From NCBI GenBank assembly GCA_051745395.1, contig JBNJEA010000035.1, forward strand, positions 1 to 26,047: 26,047 nt of DNA, in the 5' to 3' direction. The DNA comes from JBNJEA01 sp051745395. Its GTDB lineage: Bacteria; Desulfobacterota; Desulfobacteria; Desulfobacterales; Desulfosalsimonadaceae. A program made the position numbers and the translations under genes. Shown here one piece after another: positions 1 through 7,972 of this stretch (within the stretch, counting starts at the first letter, position 1; the number at the start of each line of letters is the position of its first letter). Below the pieces are notes generated by a model. That model was not told the origin of the DNA, did no database searches, and saw only the letters and a program-made list of their open reading frames with translations.

Positions 1-573
1 GATCGTGTTTCGGCAGGGGCGGGTCCGGGTTTTCGGGCATATCCCCGAGGATACCGACATGGTCATGACCATGGCCGACGATGTCGTGCTAAAGGAAATG
101 GCGACGGCCACGCCGATCATGTACAATGACAAGGCGGTGTTTGACTCGCTTCGCCAGCACGGATACCCGGAATCCGACATCCGCAACTGGGCGGCCACCG
201 GATGCGTGGAACCCACCCTCGCCGGCCGTCACTTCGGCCACACAGGGACCATTATGCACAACATCGTCGCGTCCATGGAAATGGCGCTACACAACGGGCG
301 CCACCCGGTGATGTGACGGAACGTCGGCCCGGAAAGCGGCCGCATCGAGGTCGGGGATTTTTCATGTTTCCAAGACTTTTTCAGGGCCAGGCCGCACTCG
401 ATGCCGAAAACATGGACAACAACATTGCCTTTAACGTCAAACTCACCCCCGGCCCCGAAGACAGCCGGGTGGAAACGCTCCACCACATGCAGGCCTGCAT
501 AAAATCCTATTTCGTCACCCTAAACCGCGACATTCAGCAGGAGTTGATCGAGCGGACAGAATACGGGGTATAG
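1..573 (+). pseudogene. Decayed glycyl-radical enzyme (PFL / diol-dehydratase-like), 3' part only
   Basis: The gene enters from the left edge. The first frame carries the active-site stretch GCVEP (about codon 67 from position 5), the cysteine-plus-glutamate signature of dehydratase-type glycyl-radical enzymes, followed by the usual helix 'SMEMALHNG'. The frame meets TGA at 314-316, continues as NVGPESG, then shifts near 376-390 into another frame that reads QAALDAENM, FNVKLTPGP and finally LNRDIQQELIERTEYG, which resembles the normal C-terminus of the family. The expected glycyl-radical loop (RVxGYxxxF) is absent: the text jumps from 'MQACIKSYF' straight to the C-terminal tail, so an internal deletion is inferred. 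The substrate class cannot be told from this fragment. It ends one base before the convergent yedF gene. A sequencing error could explain one lesion but not the missing loop. Confidence 0.85.
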
Positions 574-574
574 C

Positions 575-1183
575 CTACAGATTGATCACCTTGTCGGCCA
601 GGTGCATGGCCGTGACGATATCGAGCATGTTGGTGGTCTCGCCCACCTGCTTTTTTTCAAACAGGTTGAAATGATCCAGGCAGGTGCCGCAGACCATAAT
701 CTTGATGCCATCGGCCTCTAAATTCCGAAGGGCTTCGATCACCTCGGCGCCCTCGATGGCGAGCTTGACCCCGTTGTTGACAAACACCAGCCGCCAGAGG
801 TCGTCGCCCATTTCCTTGATGGTATTGATATAGTTGATCATCAGCTTTTTGCCGAGCCCGTCGTCCCCAAAGCCCATCCGGTCCGTGGTGATCATCACCA
901 GGATCTTGCCGGCCGCTGCGGCTTCGCCTTCCAATTCACAGGAGATCTCCGGTGCCTTGCTTTTTGCGTCGCCGGTTTTGCGACCTGTCACATAAAACCC
1001 ATCGCCCGTGCTCTCCACCTGCGTCTCATAGGACTGAGAGGCCAGAAACCGGCTGACATTCTGCCGGGCGGCTTCATTGTCCACAATGACCTTGACCGTA
1101 TCCGGGTCATGGCCTTCCACGGCCTCCTTCACCATTAGCACCGGTGTCGGACAGGCGAGTTTCCGGGCATCGATTTCTTTCAT
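575..1183 (-). CDS. yedF: Selenium metabolism protein YedF (TusA domain + DsrE-like domain)
   Basis: 202 residues. The N-terminal 70 residues form a TusA/SirA-like sulfurtransferase domain with the carrier cysteine C11 in ACPTP and the typical VDNEAARQNV stretch. The C-terminal half (from about residue 95, KILVMITTDRMGFGDDGLG) is a DsrE/DsrF-like domain with the CGTCLDHF motif seen in YedF proteins. The family co-occurs with selenium utilisation and is thought to handle persulfide or perselenide sulfur/selenium; the exact reaction is not established. The start was placed at 1183 because AGGAGG lies six bases upstream of that ATG; an upstream ATG at 1198 has no such site. It is divergent from the LysR gene at 1430 and convergent with the decayed glycyl-radical gene. 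Confidence 0.93.
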   Translation of the reverse strand: MKEIDARKLACPTPVLMVKEAVEGHDPDTVKVIVDNEAARQNVSRFLASQSYETQVESTGDGFYVTGRKTGDAKSKAPEISCELEGEAAAAGKILVMITTDRMGFGDDGLGKKLMINYINTIKEMGDDLWRLVFVNNGVKLAIEGAEVIEALRNLEADGIKIMVCGTCLDHFNLFEKKQVGETTNMLDIVTAMHLADKVINL

Positions 1184-1345
1184 TCCGGCCTCCTGCACAT
1201 ATGTGGATGTATAAATTCATCGCGGATTTTCCCCTAAACTCAATTTCGGTTTCCCCTTCCCCATATGCGATGTAATGCTTTTCGAACCCAAAAAGCAAAT
1301 TGCAAATATCAATACAGTTTGGTAAAGGTATAGATTTTTTGAATG

Positions 1346-1378
1346 GGAACGTTTCTCGTTCCGACACCGTAACGTTAC
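1346..1378. promoter_or_regulatory. Paired palindromes in the yedF / LysR intergenic region, candidate operator
   Basis: Two symmetrical sites lie side by side. The first is GGAACG (1346-1351), a 5-bp spacer, then CGTTCC (1357-1362), perfect. The second is the 10-bp perfect palindrome GTAACGTTAC (1369-1378). Both share AACG/CGTT half sites and lie 52 to 84 bases upstream of the LysR start, where LysR proteins usually bind to control a divergent partner. No run of T follows, so a terminator is unlikely. Binding by the neighbouring regulator is inference. Confidence 0.45.
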
Positions 1379-1429
1379 CAACCGGTACCCAGACCCGAAA
1401 CGAATGGCCACACACTGACGCAAAATCCA

Positions 1430-2341
1430 ATGGATCTCTGGCAGCTCAAAATATTTCAAAAAGTCGTTGAACTGGAAGGCTTTTCCCGGGCCGCTGACGC
1501 GATTCACCTCACCCAGCCCACCGTAAGCAGCCACATCAAGGAACTCGAGGCCCATTTCGGATGCCGGCTGGTCGACCGCATGGGCAAAAAAGCCGTTGCC
1601 ACCCGTGCCGGCCTGCTCCTGTATGAATACAGCCAACGCCTGCTTGGCATGGCCGGCGAAACGGAAACGGCCATGGCGGAATTCATGGGCAAGATCAGCG
1701 GGCATCTTGCCGCCGGCGGCAGCACCATCCCCGGCAACTACATCCTGCCCCGTTTGATCGGGAATTTTACGCAACAATACCCCAAGGTCCGGATCTCCAT
1801 TCACGTGGGCGATACACAACAGATCCTCAAAGATATCGCAGACAGCCGGCTCGATTTAGGCGTGGTGGGGGCGGAAACCGATAAAAACCAGTTGATCCAG
1901 AAAAAACTGATAGCCGATGAAATGCGGCTCATCGTTGCCGCCGATCACAAATGGGCCGATGAAAACCAGGTGAGCCTCCACTGGCTTCTAAAAGAGCCAT
2001 TCATCATGCGCGAACCCGGTTCCGGTACCCTGAAATCCCTTCAGAAAAGCATAGCCGCCCACGACATTGGTTTAAAGGACTTCCAGGTCGCCGCAGAATT
2101 CGGCAGCACGGCCTCCGTGATTCAAGGGATCAAACACGGCATCGGCATATCGATTCTCTCTCCTGTTGCGGTGGCCGACGAACTCGAGGCAGGCTCGCTC
2201 AAAGCCCTGGCGATCCAGGGGGTCGACCTGACACGCAACTTCTACCTGACCACCCACAGGGATCGCACCCCGTCGCCGTTGTGCAGGGCCTTCATGGAAT
2301 ACCTGGCGGAAAAATTTCCGGAAAATCCGGGTCCGGGGTAA
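1430..2341 (+). CDS. LysR-family regulator, selenium-metabolism-associated type
   Basis: 303 residues, the standard LysR length. Residues 1-60 form the winged helix-turn-helix (MDLWQLKIF, then GFSRAADAIHLTQPTVSSHIKELE); residues about 90-295 form the periplasmic-binding-protein-like effector domain (PGNYILPRLIGNF, GVVGAETDK, GISILSPVAV). The N-terminal wording and the head-to-head arrangement with yedF match the LysR group that accompanies selenium metabolism genes; that assignment rests on recalled family resemblance plus the neighbour. It probably controls yedF and itself through the palindromes at 1346-1378. The ligand is unknown. The ATG at 1430 lacks a clear Shine-Dalgarno site but begins exactly where the family begins. 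Confidence 0.9.
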   Translation: MDLWQLKIFQKVVELEGFSRAADAIHLTQPTVSSHIKELEAHFGCRLVDRMGKKAVATRAGLLLYEYSQRLLGMAGETETAMAEFMGKISGHLAAGGSTIPGNYILPRLIGNFTQQYPKVRISIHVGDTQQILKDIADSRLDLGVVGAETDKNQLIQKKLIADEMRLIVAADHKWADENQVSLHWLLKEPFIMREPGSGTLKSLQKSIAAHDIGLKDFQVAAEFGSTASVIQGIKHGIGISILSPVAVADELEAGSLKALAIQGVDLTRNFYLTTHRDRTPSPLCRAFMEYLAEKFPENPGPG

Positions 2342-2440
2342 ACAAGAGGTAAGGATTGGACTGATAAGATCGTCGACCTCGCACGGTACCGATACCCGAA
2401 AACAAAACTGGCCCGACAAAGGTTGAAAAAAAACGCGGGC

Positions 2441-2929
2441 TCAGAGGTCGTAAAGGGTTTCATCCCGATGGGGAGCCGGCTGTTTGCGGGAACCCGGCTT
2501 CCGCTTTTCCGGCATCACAAACGGGTCTTCGTTTTCCAGCACATCGCCCATTTCGGCTTCGATCTGTTCCGGGTCTTCGCCTCGCTCCATGCGGGCAAGC
2601 GCCTCCTGCATGCCCGAGCCGTATTCAACACCGGTCATGCTGCTTAACCGGCGCATCAGACCGGCGGCCTGCCGGGGATCGTCCTCGTTGATGTTTTCCG
2701 CCTCGCCGGCCAGCATCTCCATGGCCTTTTCCATCTTGTCGGCATCAAAGGCCATGTCATCGGCGTCGTCTTCGCTGGCCCGGCCGGTGACCGAAAACAT
2801 CGACATGCGACGCGGCAGCTCTTTTTTTCCGCATTTGGGGCAATCGGGCTGTTTTTCGGTATTGACGGACCGGGAAAAGAAACTGAATATGGTATTGCAG
2901 TCGTCACAAAAAAACTCGTAAATGGGCAT
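2441..2929 (-). CDS. FmdB-family zinc-ribbon protein
   Basis: 162 residues. The N-terminus is the standard FmdB start, MPIYEF, followed by a four-cysteine zinc ribbon (C8, C11, C30, C33 as two CxxC knuckles). The rest is acidic and low in predicted structure: a Met/Asp/Glu-rich helix (about 60-80), then a charged tail rich in Lys, Arg and Pro. FmdB proteins were named from formamidase operons and their general role is unknown; a regulatory or nucleic-acid-binding role is often assumed. A clear GGGAGGTG lies seven bases upstream of the ATG. It is transcribed away from trmJ and converges on the LysR gene. Confidence 0.88.
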   Translation of the reverse strand: MPIYEFFCDDCNTIFSFFSRSVNTEKQPDCPKCGKKELPRRMSMFSVTGRASEDDADDMAFDADKMEKAMEMLAGEAENINEDDPRQAAGLMRRLSSMTGVEYGSGMQEALARMERGEDPEQIEAEMGDVLENEDPFVMPEKRKPGSRKQPAPHRDETLYDL

Positions 2930-3017
2930 GTCGATACACCTCCCGGCGCAAGTGGAAACGGTTTTTCCCGCGTTTTGTTTAAAACCTGTTTATTTAGATT
3001 AGAAACACTTGAATGCC

Positions 3018-3047
3018 TTGTCAACTCCGGAATAGGAATACTATCAT
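3018..3047 (+). promoter_or_regulatory. Candidate sigma-70 promoter for the TrmJ-type gene
   Basis: TTGTCA at 3018-3023 and TATCAT at 3042-3047 are separated by 18 bases, about 95 bases before the chosen start. The stretch around it is AT-rich compared with the coding sequence. This is a consensus match only. Confidence 0.35.
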
Positions 3048-3140
3048 AAAAAACCGATTTTGGTGATCCACGCTCCGCTCCACCAATAAGATCCTTTGTG
3101 GATCTGCGGGCCAATATCACCGCAACGATCACTGAGGCAA

Positions 3141-3968
3141 ATGACTACGATGAAAAGCCTGACCCCTCGAAACCACGTTACCGTTGTTTTGCATCGTCCC
3201 CAGTTTCCGGAAAACATCGGCGCGGCCGCCCGGGCCATGTGCAACATGGGGCTTGTGAACCTGCGCGTGGTCGCCCCCCGCAATTATGATTTCTCCCGGG
3301 TAGAAAGACTGGCCACCCATGCCGCCGCGGACGTAGTCAACAGGATTGTAATCTATGACGACATAGAGACCGCCCTTGCCGATATGAACTACGTGGTCGG
3401 CACCACTGCGCGCATGGGCCATCGGCGCCAGGTCATACTGTCTCCGGCCCAAATGGCCGAAAAAATCGTCCCCATCGCCGAAACCAACCGGGTGGGCCTG
3501 CTGTTTGGCCCCGAAGACCGGGGGCTGACCAATGCAGACATCCGCTACTGCCACTTGCTGGTCAATATCCCCACATCGGCGTTTTCGTCGATAAACCTGG
3601 CCCATGCCGTAATGATACTGAGTTACGAAATATGGAAAGCAACCATGCCGGAACGTAGGCCATCCTCGCCGAAACTGGCCCAGCGCCGGGAACTGGAGGC
3701 CATGTACGATCAACTGCAGGACATTTTGATGCGCATCCACTATATCCAGCCCGTCAATCCCGCGCACTGGATGGACCGATTCCGACGTTTTTTTTCCCGA
3801 CTGCCCCTGCGCACCCACGAAGTGACCATCATCCGCGGCATCTGCCGCCAGATCGAGTGGTATGCCCGCAAATGCTATTTTGACGGCAAATACGGCAAAA
3901 ACCCCGATCCGGCACTCGGCATTGAAAAATACGATGGTGGCGTCAAAGAGTCGTCCGATGAACCATAA
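3141..3968 (+). CDS. trmJ: TrmJ-type tRNA 2'-O-methyltransferase (SpoU/TrmH superfamily)
   Basis: About 275 residues. The fold is that of the SPOUT methyltransferases, with motif 1 RPQFPENIGAAARAMCNMG (Asn and Arg in the active site), motif 2 LLFGPEDRGLTNADI and motif 3 'IPTS..SSINLAHAV', which together form the trefoil knot that binds S-adenosylmethionine. The C-terminal 80 residues (ELEAMYDQLQDILMRIHY onward) match the helical extension of TrmJ, which methylates the ribose at tRNA position 32. An assignment to another TrmH-type enzyme is possible. The start could be the ATG at 3141 or 3150; the weak GAGG at 3134-3137 does not decide. The frame stays open further upstream to 3096, but that extension is not family-like. 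Confidence 0.85.
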   Translation: MTTMKSLTPRNHVTVVLHRPQFPENIGAAARAMCNMGLVNLRVVAPRNYDFSRVERLATHAAADVVNRIVIYDDIETALADMNYVVGTTARMGHRRQVILSPAQMAEKIVPIAETNRVGLLFGPEDRGLTNADIRYCHLLVNIPTSAFSSINLAHAVMILSYEIWKATMPERRPSSPKLAQRRELEAMYDQLQDILMRIHYIQPVNPAHWMDRFRRFFSRLPLRTHEVTIIRGICRQIEWYARKCYFDGKYGKNPDPALGIEKYDGGVKESSDEP

Positions 3969-3981
3969 CGTCTTTTTTTAT

Positions 3982-4008
3982 TTGAAATTGTTACAAATCA
4001 TATATAAT
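3982..4008 (+). promoter_or_regulatory. Candidate promoter for the ferredoxin-nitroreductase gene
   Basis: TTGAAA (3982-3987) and a consensus TATAAT (4003-4008) lie 15 bases apart in a short AT-rich stretch, about 80 bases before the start at 4088. The spacer is shorter than the ideal 17, so activity is uncertain. Confidence 0.35.
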
Positions 4009-4087
4009 CTCCAATGTCGGAACACATAAATCCCGGATCACTTGTTTTACTTCAACCAGAACGAACCAAAATGGGGAGGTTTCTACC

Positions 4088-5101
4088 ATGCAGCAATCAT
4101 TTATCGAAAAAATCCGGCATGCCCACATGCCGCCCACCCAGTTTACAAAATTCGAGTATGAAGCCGATAAATGCACCAAATGCAAAGCCTGCGTGATGAC
4201 CTGCCCGACATCCTGCCTGCAATGGGATGAAAAAGCCGATCAGCCCGTTGCCACGGGCTTAGCCGGCATTGAAGTGGCCTGCATTGCCTGCAACAACTGC
4301 GAAGCGATTTGCCCGGCCGACTGCATCCGGATGCGGGGGCAATACCAGGTACTGGCGGGCCGATACAAAACCCCGCCGGAAAAATCCGGGGAAATGACGC
4401 TGCCCAACCCGCTAAAGGGCAGAGGTCCGGTCCAAAACGCAGACCAGGATGCCGATGAACTCACGGAAACCGAAAAAACCATCTACAAACGCCGAAGCAT
4501 CCGTCTATACAAAAACAAGACGGTCGATGCCCAGACCATTGAACGGGTCCTCGAAGCCGGCCGTTTTGCACCGTCTGCGGGCAATGGCCAGCCATTGAAA
4601 TTTCTCGTGGTCACCGACCGGGAGCTAAACGATACCGTGGACTATGAAAGTGCTAAAATTTTAAAGCTGATCAAGCGGACCTATGCCGGCACCGGCCGGA
4701 TGCGAAAGCTGCTCATCAGCATGCTGAGTTTGATTTCGGCCAGCAAATGGGATCAGCGCCCCATTGCCGCCATGGAAAAAGTCCGGCAGAATAACGATTC
4801 GGTCACCTTCGGCGCGCCGGTGGTCATCCATATTTTAAAGGACAAACGCGGCATCAGCCACCCGGATATCGACGCGGCCATCGCCGCCCAAAACATTGTA
4901 CTGGCCGCCCATTCCCTGGGTCTGGGCACCTGCTATATCGGCTTTATCGCCAGCACCATTGCCTATGCCCCCAAAATCAAAAAACTGCTCGGCATTGAAT
5001 ACCCCTATTCTCTTGTCACCAGCTTATGCCTGGGTTATCCCAAAATCTCATATGACCGGCCGGTGCCGCGCGGCCCGGTGCCGGTGGAATGGCGGCAGTA
5101 A
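4088..5101 (+). CDS. Ferredoxin-nitroreductase fusion flavoprotein
   Basis: 337 residues. An N-terminal 2[4Fe-4S] ferredoxin domain has two complete cluster motifs (C29, C32, C35, C39 and C65, C68, C71, C75). A linker of about 50 residues leads to an FMN-binding nitroreductase domain from about residue 130 (YKRRSIRLYKNKTVD, RFAPSAGNGQPLKFLVV, AIAAQNIVLAAHSLGLGTCYIG). Such fusions use ferredoxin-level electrons to reduce a flavin substrate; the physiological acceptor is not known. A GGGGAGG site sits ten bases before the ATG. The aldehyde oxidoreductase gene follows on the same strand after 141 bases, so an electron link to its ferredoxin is possible but not shown. Confidence 0.92.
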   Translation: MQQSFIEKIRHAHMPPTQFTKFEYEADKCTKCKACVMTCPTSCLQWDEKADQPVATGLAGIEVACIACNNCEAICPADCIRMRGQYQVLAGRYKTPPEKSGEMTLPNPLKGRGPVQNADQDADELTETEKTIYKRRSIRLYKNKTVDAQTIERVLEAGRFAPSAGNGQPLKFLVVTDRELNDTVDYESAKILKLIKRTYAGTGRMRKLLISMLSLISASKWDQRPIAAMEKVRQNNDSVTFGAPVVIHILKDKRGISHPDIDAAIAAQNIVLAAHSLGLGTCYIGFIASTIAYAPKIKKLLGIEYPYSLVTSLCLGYPKISYDRPVPRGPVPVEWRQ

Positions 5102-5242
5102 AACGGGGCAATTGCCTTTTGGCGGTGTTGCTGCTTTGGTTTCGCGCCAAAGAGTTTTTGAAATCTTTCGGGTTTGTCGTTATGGTTAATACATGCGGAA
5201 ATGCAAACTCTTAACCCCTATTTCGTGCACAGGAGGTCTATA

Positions 5243-6979
5243 ATGGATAAGATTTTGCGAATTCAGATGGGGCCGGATAACGCGCCTGCTGCAATTACCG
5301 AACCGATCGGCGACTATGCCGGTCTCGGCGGCCGCGGCCTGACTTCGGCCATTGTTGCCAAAGAGGTTCCGCCCACGTGCCATCCCCTCGGCCGGGAAAA
5401 CAAAATCGTCATCGCCCCGGGACTGCTCAGCGGCACCACCGGCGCCATGACCGGCCGCATCTCGGTGGGCTGTAAAAGTCCGCTGACCGGGGGCATCAAG
5501 GAGGCCAACTCCGGCGGCCAGCCCGCCCAGATGATTGCCCGTCTCGGCTATGCCGCCATTGTGCTCGAAGGAAAACCCGCAGAAGACCACCTCTACAAAA
5601 TCCATATCAGCAAAGACGGCGTGGAAATCTCCGCGGAAGACGAACTGAAAATGCAGGGCAACTATGACACCGTCGACCGGCTGAAACAGCAATGGGGGGA
5701 TAAAATCGCAGCTATCTCCATCGGCCAGGCCGGGGAAATGAAACTGTCTGCCGCCACGATGGCATTTACGGACATGGAACAGCGGCCGGCCCGCCATGCG
5801 GCCCGGGGCGGCGTGGGCGCGGTCATGGGCGCCAAGGGGGTAAAGGCCATCGTCATCGATGATGCGGGCACCGCCATGCGATCGGCCAAGGACCCGGATA
5901 AATTCAAGGCCGCCAACAAGGAATTTGTCAAGGGACTGAAACAACATGCGGTCACCGGCCAGGGCCTGCCCGCCTACGGCACCAACGTGCTGACCAACGT
6001 GGTCAACGAGGCCGGGGCGTATCCGACCTACAACTTCAAAACCGGCCGCTTTGCCGGCGCGGCCAATATCAGCGGCGAAACCCAGGCGGAAACCGAAACC
6101 GCCCGGGGCGGCAAAGCCACCCACGGCTGCCACCGGGGCTGCGTGATCCAATGCTCGGGCATCTACCACGACAAGGACGGCCACTATCTGACCAAGCAAC
6201 CCGAGTACGAAACCGTATGGGCCCATGGCGGCAATTGCGGCATTGATGACCTCGATGCCATTGCCATGCTCGACCGGTTAGACGACGACTACGGCGTGGA
6301 CACCATTGAAATGGGGGCGACCATCGGCGTGGCCATGGAAGCCGGGCTGGCCGAATTCGGCGATGCCCAGGCCGCCATCGATTTAGTCAGGGAAGTGGGA
6401 AAGGCCACCCCGCTGGGCCGCATCCTGGGCAGCGGGGCGGCGGTGACCGGCAAAGTTTTCGGCGTCGAACGGGTGCCGGTGGTCAAAAACCAGGCCATGC
6501 CCGCCTATGATCCCCGGGCCGTACAGGGGGTGGGCGTCACATATGCCACCAGCACCATGGGCGCCGACCACACGGCCGGATATGCCGTAACGGCCAATGT
6601 CCTGGGCGTGGGGGGCAATGTGGACCCGCTTTCCGGCGAAGGGCAGGTGGCGCTTTCCCGCGATCTCCAGGTGGCCACCGCCGCCATTGATTCCACGGGC
6701 ATGTGCCTGTTTATCGCCTTTGCCATCCTGGACCAGCCGGAAACGTTTCAGGCCATGCTCGACATGATCAACGCGTTCCACGGCCTGGACTTCACGGCAG
6801 ACGACGTCACCGCGCTGGGACAAAAAGTCCTGACCATGGAGCGCGATTTCAACCAGCGCGCCGGTTTTACGTCAAAGGACGACCGACTGCCGGATTATTT
6901 CAAAAACGAGGCGTTTCCGCCCCACAACGTGACGTTCCAGATACCGGACGATGAACTCGACACCGTCTACAACTTCTGA
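5243..6979 (+). CDS. aor: Tungsten-type aldehyde:ferredoxin oxidoreductase
   Basis: 578 residues, close to the usual 600. Family marks are GRGLTSAIVAKEVPP near residue 29, GRISVGCKSPLTGGIKEANSGG (about 72-93) in the pterin-binding domain, a cluster stretch with C296, C300 and C304, and a late cysteine at C488 (STGMC). Family members oxidise aldehydes to acids with a tungsten or molybdenum bis-pterin cofactor and one [4Fe-4S] cluster, passing electrons to ferredoxin. The cluster spacing here is CxxxCxxxC rather than the textbook CxxCxxxC of the Pyrococcus enzyme. The start was set by AGGAGGT five bases upstream; the frame is open further upstream but without family sequence. It is followed after nine bases by an uncharacterised gene, then by MoaD and ThiF-like genes suited to making its cofactor. 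Confidence 0.93.
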   Translation: MDKILRIQMGPDNAPAAITEPIGDYAGLGGRGLTSAIVAKEVPPTCHPLGRENKIVIAPGLLSGTTGAMTGRISVGCKSPLTGGIKEANSGGQPAQMIARLGYAAIVLEGKPAEDHLYKIHISKDGVEISAEDELKMQGNYDTVDRLKQQWGDKIAAISIGQAGEMKLSAATMAFTDMEQRPARHAARGGVGAVMGAKGVKAIVIDDAGTAMRSAKDPDKFKAANKEFVKGLKQHAVTGQGLPAYGTNVLTNVVNEAGAYPTYNFKTGRFAGAANISGETQAETETARGGKATHGCHRGCVIQCSGIYHDKDGHYLTKQPEYETVWAHGGNCGIDDLDAIAMLDRLDDDYGVDTIEMGATIGVAMEAGLAEFGDAQAAIDLVREVGKATPLGRILGSGAAVTGKVFGVERVPVVKNQAMPAYDPRAVQGVGVTYATSTMGADHTAGYAVTANVLGVGGNVDPLSGEGQVALSRDLQVATAAIDSTGMCLFIAFAILDQPETFQAMLDMINAFHGLDFTADDVTALGQKVLTMERDFNQRAGFTSKDDRLPDYFKNEAFPPHNVTFQIPDDELDTVYNF

Positions 6980-6988
6980 CCCGATGAA

Positions 6989-7594
6989 ATGACGGCGTCT
7001 CATTGCCCCCGAATTGCGCTCGATATCGCCCCAAACTACCGGGCATTTTTCAATACCCTGCTTGCATTCGGGTTTGACGTAAAGACCGTATCGGGCGCCA
7101 CCATGGGCGATCTGCTCGTCAATACGATAGGCATTGCCCCGGATTTTATCGAAAACGAAGTCCAGACCATTTTCCACGACGGCAAGGCCGTCGATGATAT
7201 CGACGGCCATTGCCTCCATGCGGATTCCACTGTCGCGTTGTCGGCGGCCATGCCCGGGGTTTTCGGGGCGGCTTTCCGGAAAAGGGGGCGTTTTGCGGCA
7301 ATGCGGCAAAGCGTTTCCTGCGGGCATAGCCCCGAAGGCGAAACGGCCCGGCCGATTACCGTAACCGTGAAATGCTTTAACCGGGTGGCCGAAAAACTCG
7401 CACCGGATTTGTTTTCAAAGGGCATTTGGATATCGGCTGCGCATCTTTGCCGCTTCTGGCACAACCGCCAGGAACTTTCGGAAAAGGGATGCCGAAATAT
7501 CCGGATCAACGGCGAGGTTTCGTCCCCGGCAAAATTGTGCCAGCACCTGAATGCCCTGGACAAATCGCCCGTGGAACTGACCGTTTCATTTTAA
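6989..7594 (+). CDS. Uncharacterised protein with a ubiquitin/MoaD-like N-terminal half
   Basis: 201 residues, no family name recognised. The first 95 residues (strand RIALDI, then FDVKTVSGATMGDLL, VQTIFHDGKAVDDI, ADSTVALSAAMPG) have the rhythm of a beta-grasp sulfur-carrier or ubiquitin-like domain: a central 'DGKxVDD' turn followed by a 'DxxxLxLxxAMPG' strand. The second half is a separate domain (ITVTVKCFNRVAEKLAPDLF... onward) with several cysteines and a VELTVSF end. There is no C-terminal Gly-Gly, so it is not a classical carrier. It starts nine bases after the aldehyde oxidoreductase stop, with no clear ribosome site, which suggests translational coupling. A role in maturing or partnering that enzyme is inference. 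Confidence 0.7.
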   Translation: MTASHCPRIALDIAPNYRAFFNTLLAFGFDVKTVSGATMGDLLVNTIGIAPDFIENEVQTIFHDGKAVDDIDGHCLHADSTVALSAAMPGVFGAAFRKRGRFAAMRQSVSCGHSPEGETARPITVTVKCFNRVAEKLAPDLFSKGIWISAAHLCRFWHNRQELSEKGCRNIRINGEVSSPAKLCQHLNALDKSPVELTVSF

Positions 7595-7602
7595 CCGAGT
7601 TA

Positions 7603-7711
7603 CTCCGGTAAAAGACAAGTCGCCGATTCATTTTCTCCGTTTTCGCGCAAGGCCGCCAAAAGCGCCAGGAAGGACTTTGAATCCCTGAACCTTAGCGTTT
7701 TGGCGCGAAAA
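7603..7711. repeat. Dispersed intergenic repeat, copy A (right end missing)
   Basis: The core at 7640-7711 is 72 bp, bounded by the 9-bp inverted ends TTTTCGCGC and GCGCGAAAA. It matches the core at 24607-24678 in length and order of motifs (GCCGCCAA, AGCGCC, TTGGCGCGAAAA). To its left, CTCCGGTAA at 7603-7611 corresponds to the left end CTCCAGTAA of copy B. The matching right end is not visible here; the MoaD stop codon follows at 7733. Translation of such repeats yields spurious 'ALLAALREN' peptides. Confidence 0.75.
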
Positions 7712-7732
7712 TGCAATGGCGGTTTCGCACCA

Positions 7733-7972
7733 TCATCCGCCGCCGACCGGCGGAAACGCCCCGATGCGGTCGCCGTCGGACAAGACGGTATCAAGACGGC
7801 CATGGACGCCGTTGACAAAAATCAGCTTCACTTTCCCGGTCGGCACCTGCAGGGCGGCCAGGGCCTGTTTGACCGTATCGCCGGCCGGAAGCGTCAGTAC
7901 AACGGATTTATTCTTTGCCGATGGCGGCAGGTATTTTGCCAGGGTGGCATATAAATAGAGTTCGATCCGCAT
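7733..7972 (-). CDS. MoaD/ThiS-family sulfur-carrier protein
   Basis: 79 residues, a complete ubiquitin-fold carrier. It has the usual opening strand (RIELYLYATLAKYLP), the middle 'KVKLIFVNGVHGRLDTVLSDGDRIG' and the C-terminal Gly-Gly end (PPVGGG), the site adenylated and thiocarboxylated in this family. It supplies sulfur for molybdopterin synthesis or, in relatives, thiamine. The start at 7972 follows GAGGG eight bases upstream; the frame continues further upstream but without family sequence. It lies on the opposite strand to the aldehyde oxidoreductase and head-to-head with the ThiF-like gene, 81 bases apart. That fits supply of the dithiolene cofactor to the oxidoreductase; use in another pathway cannot be excluded. 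Confidence 0.9.
   Translation of the reverse strand: MRIELYLYATLAKYLPPSAKNKSVVLTLPAGDTVKQALAALQVPTGKVKLIFVNGVHGRLDTVLSDGDRIGAFPPVGGG

Noticed and set aside
314..316. The in-frame TGA as a selenocysteine codon
   Set aside because: The selenium setting makes it tempting, but the same gene also has a frameshift and lacks its radical loop, no convincing SECIS-like stem with a G/U-bearing apical loop follows, and the position is not a cysteine site in the family.
5115..5160. A third, degenerate copy of the dispersed repeat upstream of the aldehyde oxidoreductase
   Set aside because: Pieces such as TTTTGGCGG and TTTCGCGCCAAAGAG resemble the reverse complement of the core, but the order and spacing are poorly kept and no terminal repeats are visible; too weak to list.
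5186..6226. Long minus-strand frame opposite the aldehyde oxidoreductase gene
   Set aside because: It is the codon-bias shadow of a GC-rich gene, composed of Gly/Ala/His-rich text with no family features, and overlaps a certain gene entirely.
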